Shown piece after piece: positions 21,452-26,475 of a DNA stretch of 26,475 nucleotides. Positions within the stretch are counted from its first letter, which is position 1. The number at the start of each line of letters is the position of its first letter. The translations under genes were made by a program, and so were the position numbers. The stretch is taken from assembly GCA_019242065.1 (NCBI GenBank), contig JAFAWJ010000768.1, positions 1-26,475 on the forward strand, written 5' to 3'. This stretch comes from Chloroflexota bacterium. GTDB lineage: Bacteria; Chloroflexota; UBA6077; CF-72. The notes under the pieces are model-generated. The model was not told where the DNA came from, made no database searches, and worked only from the letters and a program-made list of their open reading frames with translations.

Positions 21452-23162
21452 CGGTGATCATGTCCTGTCCCGTGGCGCCGTTGGGCTGCGGCAGCTGAAA
21501 CTCGTCAGTCTGGACCTGGCCGCGACCATCGGTCGCGCGCACGGTCAGGCTCAGGCTGCCGCTGCGGGGCATGCTGAAGGTGGTCTGCCAGCGGACCATC
21601 GAGTCTGTGTCCTGCATGGGTTCGAGGAACGTGGTGGGCTGCCAGGACTTGCCGTTGTCCAGGCTGATCTCGACCAGCATGACGCCGCGATCACCCGCGT
21701 ACGCGATGCCGGCCACCTGCTGATCGCCGGGCGACAGCGTGGCGCCATCGGCCGGCGTATCAATGCGCGACATGGTCTTGACGATGCCGACGGGATTCCA
21801 GCCGCGTTGCTCGTACCAGCCAGCGTAGGCCTGGTCCATGGCCCGAATGCCGGCCAGCCATTTCGGATTCTTCATCCCGTAGCGTCCGGGCACCAGGAGT
21901 CGCGCGGGAAAACCGTGCTGGCGCGGAAGGGGCTCGTCGTTCATCTGGTACACGATCAGCGTCTCCGGGTCCTGGACAACGTCGGTGCTCAGGCCGGCCG
22001 AGAACTCGTCGATCGACAGAACGGCCAGGCCGACGGCCGTCGACTTGAGTCCGCCGGCCAGGTCGAGCACATCGCTCAGGCGCGCACCGCGGAAGCGCGC
22101 GGTTGACAGCAGGTCACAGCCGAAGCTGGTCAGGTTGCAGGCGGCGGTGAAGTTGGAGATGCATTCGAGGGTCTTGGTGATGTCGACGGCCGGCAGCGCC
22201 ACCAGGGTGCGGTAGTCGAGCTGGACGGGATTGTTCACTTCGCCGTCGATGACCAGCCGCCAAGTGTTGGCGTCGACGACTGGATCGGCGACGGCGTTTT
22301 TGGTGACGACGTAAAAGTCCTCGTTGGCGGTGACGGGTGGGGACAGGGTGCCGTTGGGCCGGCCGGCCGCGGTCAGGGACCCGTCCTGGTCGCGCACCAG
22401 CGGCTTGCCTACGGGTGGGTTGGGCAGCGGCACTGGCGTCGGCGCGAGCGTCGGCGTCGGCTGCGGCGTGGAGTTTGCCGGGGCGGGTGCCTCGGCTGCC
22501 ACGGGTGCCTGCGTCGCGGCGGCCGGTACTGCCGCGGCGGGCGTGGGCGTGCTCGCCACCGCCAGTGGCAGGCTGCTGGCCACCAGACCACCCTGCCGCC
22601 CCACCAGCGTGGCGACTCCCCCGGCGATGGCCGCGCCGGCCAGTCCGACGATCAGCGCTCGTCGCTCGGCGCTGATGGGCTCAGGCTCCGCGTGCGGTAC
22701 GCGGCTCAGCACGAGCTGACCGAGGACGAGCACCGTGGCGTACGCGAGAAAGACCAGCAGGTATCCCGAATCGGTCAGAGTTGGCGCCACCAGCAGACCG
22801 GTCGCAAAGAGCCCGGCGCCCGTGACGGGCATGACCACAACCATGGTCAGCAGCCACAGGCCGACGCCCAGTCCGAGCAGTCGCCAGGCCCGCCAGCCGG
22901 CGTGGATCGCGATGGCGCCGACGACGGACAGTACCACTGCCATGCCGATCTCTGTGCCCGTCAGCGCCAGTTCTTTGGCGTCGGCGCCGAAGCGGGCCAG
23001 ACCCTGCTCGAACAGGTCGAGTGGCACGAACAACAGCAGCCATTCCTCGATACGCTCGGGCAGGCCGCGGATTTGCCAGGTCGTGCGCAGGGCGTCCTGG
23101 AGGAGCATGGCCACGCCGCTGGCGACGCAGCCAACGACCAGGGCGGCGAGCCAGGCTCTCAC
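21438..23162 (-). CDS. Membrane-anchored molybdopterin oxidoreductase, sulfite-oxidase family
   Basis: The protein has 574 residues. Residues 1-155 hold about four membrane helices. A Tat-like twin-Arg and hydrophobic stretch follows (ERRALIVGLAGAAIAGG, R167-R168), then a Pro/Thr/Ala linker (200-250) and the catalytic domain. The Mo-ligating Cys is C334 in TLECISN, the family motif, preceded by NEDFYVVTKN-type text. The C-terminal Mo-co dimerisation domain is visible (DTPADGATLSPGDQQVAGIA; VMLVEISLDNGKSWQP). It should face the outside and carry out an oxo-transfer such as sulfite oxidation or a reductase reaction; no heme-binding CxxCH is present, so its electron partner is elsewhere. It starts on a GTG overlapping the upstream stop (GTGA). 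Confidence 0.9.
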   Translation of the reverse strand: MRAWLAALVVGCVASGVAMLLQDALRTTWQIRGLPERIEEWLLLFVPLDLFEQGLARFGADAKELALTGTEIGMAVVLSVVGAIAIHAGWRAWRLLGLGVGLWLLTMVVVMPVTGAGLFATGLLVAPTLTDSGYLLVFLAYATVLVLGQLVLSRVPHAEPEPISAERRALIVGLAGAAIAGGVATLVGRQGGLVASSLPLAVASTPTPAAAVPAAATQAPVAAEAPAPANSTPQPTPTLAPTPVPLPNPPVGKPLVRDQDGSLTAAGRPNGTLSPPVTANEDFYVVTKNAVADPVVDANTWRLVIDGEVNNPVQLDYRTLVALPAVDITKTLECISNFTAACNLTSFGCDLLSTARFRGARLSDVLDLAGGLKSTAVGLAVLSIDEFSAGLSTDVVQDPETLIVYQMNDEPLPRQHGFPARLLVPGRYGMKNPKWLAGIRAMDQAYAGWYEQRGWNPVGIVKTMSRIDTPADGATLSPGDQQVAGIAYAGDRGVMLVEISLDNGKSWQPTTFLEPMQDTDSMVRWQTTFSMPRSGSLSLTVRATDGRGQVQTDEFQLPQPNGATGQDMITVNAG

Positions 23163-25036
23163 GGCGTGCTCCAGGTCGCCGACCAGGACACGAAGTCATG
23201 GAGCGGAATGTTGGGGACGTCGACGGTGACAAGCTGTTCAGCTGGCCAGTGATCCGGTGGGTTCCACCACAGGTCGGCGACGTCCCAGAGGTGGACCTGC
23301 TCGCCGGTGCGCAGATTGACCCAGAAGTCGAGATGGGTGCCGGTTGGCAGCGGTCGAGTGGTCTGCCAGGTGGTGCGCAGGATCCAGCGCGGCCCGTCGA
23401 CGTCGACGGCCCCGTCCGGGCTGGGGACCAGCGCCGCGGACACGAGGGTCGGCGGCTGATCCGGGCTTGAAGTGAGTGCGCTTGGGGGCATCTGGCTGTT
23501 TGGGACGTGATCTTGGTCTGAGGTCGGCGCGGGTGGGACCGGGGTAAGGACACTGGATAGAGCGCGAGTTGAGGCTTGGTCCAACCTCGGTGCACCCGTG
23601 TGTTCCAGCAGCAGCAGCCCGTCGGCGTCCACGTCGGTCTGCCACTCGCCGCTGGCCAGCAGAGATCGCACCCGCAGGTACACGTCGCCCGCGCTCGTCG
23701 GCGCCGGACTCCCGCCCACGTCCAGGAAGACGTAATCCGCATCTTGGACCGCCGGGAACACATACACCCGCGCGCGGTGGCTGAGCTGCGGCACCAGCCC
23801 GCTCGAAGCGCTCACCGCCGCCTGCGTCGGCAAGGCGTCGGCGATTCGTTCCGCCGTGCGGCTGTGCTTGGTGACCCGCGCCGGCGCATAATTGGCCGCC
23901 AGCGGTCCCGCGCCCGCGACCACGTAGCCCACCAGGCTCGTCGCCACGACGGCTACACCCGCCGTGATCTGAAGCCTCGGCCAGCGATGCAGGCCCGCCA
24001 GTCCAGCGGCCGCCCCGAGCACGATGAACGGCAGCACCAGGCCCGAGTAATGTGCCGTGCCGGCCGCCATCCACGGCGAGGTCGACAGCGCATTCAGCGT
24101 CAGGCTCGGCAGCGCCGGGAGTAGGCTGAGCGGCGCCAGCAAGCCGAGCCAGCCACCACTGAGCAGCAGCGTCCGCGCGTACTCGACGACCTCGGGTCGG
24201 CCGAGTGCCTGCACGGTGGCGAGCAATCCGCCGCCCAGCGTGGATCCGTAGCGCACGTCGAACGGCGAGACGCCGCCGCTGTAGGCGCGGATGACGGCCA
24301 GGGCCGCGAGCGTCCAGAAGCTGCCGAGCGCCAGGAACATGGCGCCGATGCGTCGGGGTCGGAATGTCAGCAGGAGCGTCAGTCCGAGCACGGCCAGGAC
24401 GGGCCCGACGTCCTCGCGGGCGCTGGCGGCGAGCCCCGACGCCAGCAGCGACTGGAGCGGCTGGCGAGCGACCAGCAGTCGCTCCAGGCTGAGCAGCAGC
24501 AGCGGCGCGGCCAGCGTCGAGGTATGGAAATCGGCGAGGGCGGCCCACTGCCCGAGTGGGCTCAACAGATACGCGGCGGCCACGACCAGGCCGCACCACG
24601 CCCGATTCGTGAAGTGCTGGCCGAGCCGGTAGGCAGGCATGGCGCCCGCCGCCAGCGCCACCGACTGGATGACCAGCAGCGTGACCGCTCCGCCGCCCAG
24701 CACGTACACGGGCACGAACAGCAGCAACATCGGCTCGACGTGGAAGGCCAGCAGCGAGTCGGGGCGCACGATGCGGGTGAGGTCGAGTTCGGTATTCCAG
24801 CCGGCGGCGCCCGAGTAGATGCTCATGCGGAACCACTGGCCGCGGAGAAAGTTCCAGACGACCTGGTCGGTAAAGCCGAGGTCCTCGGCGTGGCTGCCCA
24901 ACGCCAGGTGGCGCACGACCGCGAGGTAGCCCATCCCCGCGGCCCACACCGTTGCAAGGACCAACGCAACGAGGAGACACGCCGTCGACCCATTGAGTTG
25001 ACGTCCGCTCAGAACAAGTCTTGTCGGCAGTCGCAC
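23159..25036 (-). CDS. DUF2079-family polytopic membrane protein
   Basis: The signatures fit DUF2079: HAEDLGFTDQVVWNFLRGQW near the N-terminus, AFHVEPMLLLFVPVY, ADFHTSTLAAPLLLLSLERL, ASAREDVGP, and NALSTSPWMAAGTAHYSGLVLPFIVLG split across two loops. About eleven membrane helices are followed by a 200-residue soluble tail with a low-complexity Pro/Ser/Thr section (about 23450-23580). The family resembles GT-C transferases, but its activity is undetermined. I chose the GTG at 25036, giving 625 residues; a TTG at 25189, nine bases after the radical SAM stop, would add 51 charged residues without family features. The product ends overlapping the molybdoenzyme start, which argues for coupled expression. 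Confidence 0.85.
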   Translation of the reverse strand: MRLPTRLVLSGRQLNGSTACLLVALVLATVWAAGMGYLAVVRHLALGSHAEDLGFTDQVVWNFLRGQWFRMSIYSGAAGWNTELDLTRIVRPDSLLAFHVEPMLLLFVPVYVLGGGAVTLLVIQSVALAAGAMPAYRLGQHFTNRAWCGLVVAAAYLLSPLGQWAALADFHTSTLAAPLLLLSLERLLVARQPLQSLLASGLAASAREDVGPVLAVLGLTLLLTFRPRRIGAMFLALGSFWTLAALAVIRAYSGGVSPFDVRYGSTLGGGLLATVQALGRPEVVEYARTLLLSGGWLGLLAPLSLLPALPSLTLNALSTSPWMAAGTAHYSGLVLPFIVLGAAAGLAGLHRWPRLQITAGVAVVATSLVGYVVAGAGPLAANYAPARVTKHSRTAERIADALPTQAAVSASSGLVPQLSHRARVYVFPAVQDADYVFLDVGGSPAPTSAGDVYLRVRSLLASGEWQTDVDADGLLLLEHTGAPRLDQASTRALSSVLTPVPPAPTSDQDHVPNSQMPPSALTSSPDQPPTLVSAALVPSPDGAVDVDGPRWILRTTWQTTRPLPTGTHLDFWVNLRTGEQVHLWDVADLWWNPPDHWPAEQLVTVDVPNIPLHDFVSWSATWSTP

Positions 25037-25056
25037 GCCCGCGGGTTCTCTCGGCT

Positions 25057-25135
25057 CCCGACGGGCTCCGCCCTGGACCCGTTCTCGGGACGCCAAAGAG
25101 CTCCGTTGGAACTCAGTTCCCTCGCGGAGTGAGGG
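25057..25135 (-). other. Cluster of small hairpins before the DUF2079 gene
   Basis: Within 80 bases several stems can form: GGGC-TCC-GCCC (25063-25073), CCCG-TTCT-CGGG (25078-25089), GGAAC-TCA-GTTCC (25108-25120) and CCCTC-7-GAGGG (25119-25135). They lie between the radical SAM stop and the likely GTG start. They may be a structured intergenic segment or a REP-like element; they fall in the frame of the longer TTG start. Confidence 0.35.
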
Positions 25136-25198
25136 CCCGTGTTCAGGCCAGTCTTCGACTTCTTCTACCAAGGAGCGTTCGTCTAACAAGGCGCGAGG

Positions 25199-26317
25199 TC
25201 AGAGGCTCCAGGCGAGGCCGCAATTTCGACAGGCGGCGGGCGGCTCCGACGAATACAGCTGCTTCCGAAACCGCCGATACGCCTCGCCGTTCCACACGCT
25301 GGCCACGCCATGCTGCAAATAGTTGCCGAGCTGGATGCTCTCAAAGGGCGCATCCGTAAACGGCGCGATGCAGCACGGCAATGCCGTGCCCTGGGCGGTG
25401 ATGTACGCCAGCCGCAGCGGCCGACTGCACGCGCGCCACGGCTCCTGTGCGGCGCCGCGCTCGAGGAGGCTGGCCCGCGGCGGCCGTGCGTCGGCGCCGC
25501 GAAAGCCGAGGCCATGTCGCGCCGCTCGACGCTCCGCCTCGGCGATGATGGCCTCAATCTCAACTTCAACCTCGGACGCCTCGGAGGCGCCCGGCGCGCC
25601 CGCATAAATGCTTTGCTCGCTGGTGGCCAGCCCCTCGCCCCAGTACACCATCCGCTGCAGGTACACCTCGTCGACGCCGAGTCGACCGGCCAGGTCGATG
25701 ACGTCTGGCAGTTCGCCCAGGTTTTCGCGCAGGCCGGTCATCCAGATCGAAATGCGCGGCTTCCGAGCTTCCAGCGAGCGACGCGTCCTCATCATCTCGC
25801 CCAGGTTGGCCACCACGCGGTCGAAGACAGGAATGCCGCGCACCTTGAGGTAGGTCTCGGGCGTGCTGCTGTCGAGCGAGACGCGCAGCTCGTCCAGACC
25901 GCTGTCGATGAGCTCGACCTGGCGGCGGTGGGTCAGGAGGGCGGCGTTGGTGTTGAACACGACGTACACCCCTCGCTGCTTCAGGTGGGCGATCATGCGG
26001 GCGAGGTCACGGTTGAGTAGCGGCTCGCCGATGCCTTGCAGCACGGCGCGCTGCAGGTCCGGCAGTTGTTCGACGAGCGCGATGAACTCCTCGATCGACA
26101 ACTGGCGCGCGGCCTCCTGCGGCGAAAACGTGAGCGGGCAGGTGGCGCACTTGCTGTTGCAACGGTTGGCAACTTCGAAGTAGGCCTCGACGGGTGACGG
26201 CAGGGGCGTGGCGCCCGCCGCAAGGCGGACAATCTCCTCGCGGGAGGAAGCTCCGGTGGGCGCCGGAGTGATTGGACCGCTACTCACCACGAGGTCCACA
26301 GAGCCGGCAGTGCCCAT
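25199..26317 (-). CDS. Radical SAM enzyme with SPASM-type C-terminal domain
   Basis: The CxxxCxxC of the radical SAM cluster is C53-C57-C60 (EVANRCNSKCATCPLTF). The barrel follows with QGIGEPLLNRDLARMI (the SAM-binding GGEP-like strand), VVFNTNAALL and DELRVSLDSSTPETYLKVRG. The C-terminal SPASM-like region has WRACSRP, ALPCCIAPF, LGNYLQHGVASVWNGEAYRR and CRNCG, enough cysteines for an auxiliary Fe-S cluster. Relatives include enzymes of peptide maturation and of envelope/sugar modification, so the substrate cannot be fixed. The protein is 372 residues from the ATG at 26317, five bases after the stop of the upstream GT2 gene; a GTG at 26347 would overlap that gene. Confidence 0.9.
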   Translation of the reverse strand: MGTAGSVDLVVSSGPITPAPTGASSREEIVRLAAGATPLPSPVEAYFEVANRCNSKCATCPLTFSPQEAARQLSIEEFIALVEQLPDLQRAVLQGIGEPLLNRDLARMIAHLKQRGVYVVFNTNAALLTHRRQVELIDSGLDELRVSLDSSTPETYLKVRGIPVFDRVVANLGEMMRTRRSLEARKPRISIWMTGLRENLGELPDVIDLAGRLGVDEVYLQRMVYWGEGLATSEQSIYAGAPGASEASEVEVEIEAIIAEAERRAARHGLGFRGADARPPRASLLERGAAQEPWRACSRPLRLAYITAQGTALPCCIAPFTDAPFESIQLGNYLQHGVASVWNGEAYRRFRKQLYSSEPPAACRNCGLAWSL

Positions 26318-26322
26318 CCGGT

Positions 26323-26475
26323 TTACTGGCCACCAACGGCCGACCACTGGCGACGTGTCGCATATGTCACGGCGCAGCGCAGCAGCCTGGATGCCGCCAG
26401 CACCGACGCCCGCGGATCGCCGGCAACTTTGGAGTGTCCGCCGCGCCGCGGGCGGTACTCGATGTCGATCTGTTG
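26323..26475 (-). CDS. GT2-family glycosyltransferase, C-terminal fragment cut by the window edge
   Basis: Read on the minus strand, the last 50 codons before a TAA at 26325-26323 give IDIEYRPRRGGHSKVAGDPR followed by ASVLAASRLLRCAVTYA. This is the conserved end of DPM1-like / undecaprenyl-phosphate glucosyl- or mannosyl-transferases (usually YRPRxGGxSKVSGTxRGS). They charge a polyprenyl phosphate with a sugar at the inner membrane face. The fragment is too short to say which sugar. The gene precedes the radical SAM gene by five bases, so they are one operon. Confidence 0.75.
   Translation of the reverse strand, partial: QQIDIEYRPRRGGHSKVAGDPRASVLAASRLLRCAVTYATRRQWSAVGGQ

Noticed and set aside
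1..26475. CRISPR array, insertion sequence, prophage, toxin-antitoxin or restriction genes
   Set aside because: No regularly spaced repeats, transposase or integrase motifs, or defence domains were seen in any gene.

Overview
This is a GC-rich, densely coding stretch of bacterial chromosome. It looks like Chloroflexota, an assignment that rests on gene content and style, not on a database search. The supporting signs are a DUF5679-type mini zinc ribbon, GatCAB in the order C-A-B, large GT-C membrane glycosyltransferases, exported enzymes with Pro/Thr/Ala linkers, and TANNNT promoter boxes sitting almost on the start codon. I see no tRNA, rRNA, CRISPR array, transposase or phage gene. Nearly everything is housekeeping or cell-envelope.

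Layout. 2-2377: the end of a GT-C (PMT-like) glycosyltransferase with a long extracytoplasmic tail. 2388-3023 (-): a YfbR-type HD 5'-deoxynucleotidase. 3202-3396: a small unknown protein. 3461-6859 (-): gatC-gatA-gatB, the tRNA-dependent amidotransferase. 6910-8514 (-): murJ, the lipid II flippase, with a small zinc-ribbon ORF starting divergently from it. 8724-9713: a membrane-anchored polysaccharide deacetylase. 9812-12445: a tightly packed DinB-like / XRE regulator / ornithine-cyclodeaminase-family cluster. 12474-13096: rsfS and a one-TM mini-protein. 13101-13556 (-): ndk. 13700-13849: the DUF5679 zinc ribbon. 13857-17494 (-): a GT-C membrane protein followed by ruvC-ruvA-ruvB, the Holliday-junction machinery. 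17493-18233: a CBS-pair protein that starts on the same CATG as the GT-C gene. 18217-18471 (-): a zinc-ribbon protein. 18520-20458: a TrmJ-like rRNA/tRNA 2'-O-methyltransferase overlapping a metallo-beta-lactamase-fold hydrolase. 20459-20872: the only long gap. 20873-21451: a RimJ/RimL-type acetyltransferase. 21438-26475 (-): an apparent operon of GT2 glycosyltransferase (partial), radical SAM/SPASM enzyme, DUF2079 membrane protein and membrane-anchored sulfite-oxidase-family molybdoenzyme.

How the parts work together. GatCAB, RsfS, the TrmH-family methyltransferase and the acetyltransferase serve translation. YfbR and Ndk serve nucleotide pools. RuvABC serves recombination. MurJ, the deacetylase and the GT proteins serve the envelope.

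Points of real interest. Several transcription units look leaderless. Two conserved genes (the OCD-family gene and rsfS) have coding that extends upstream of any ATG/GTG/TTG. Two divergent genes share a CATG. The GT2-rSAM-DUF2079-molybdoenzyme cluster has no function I can name. I do not see a clear defence or other exotic system.
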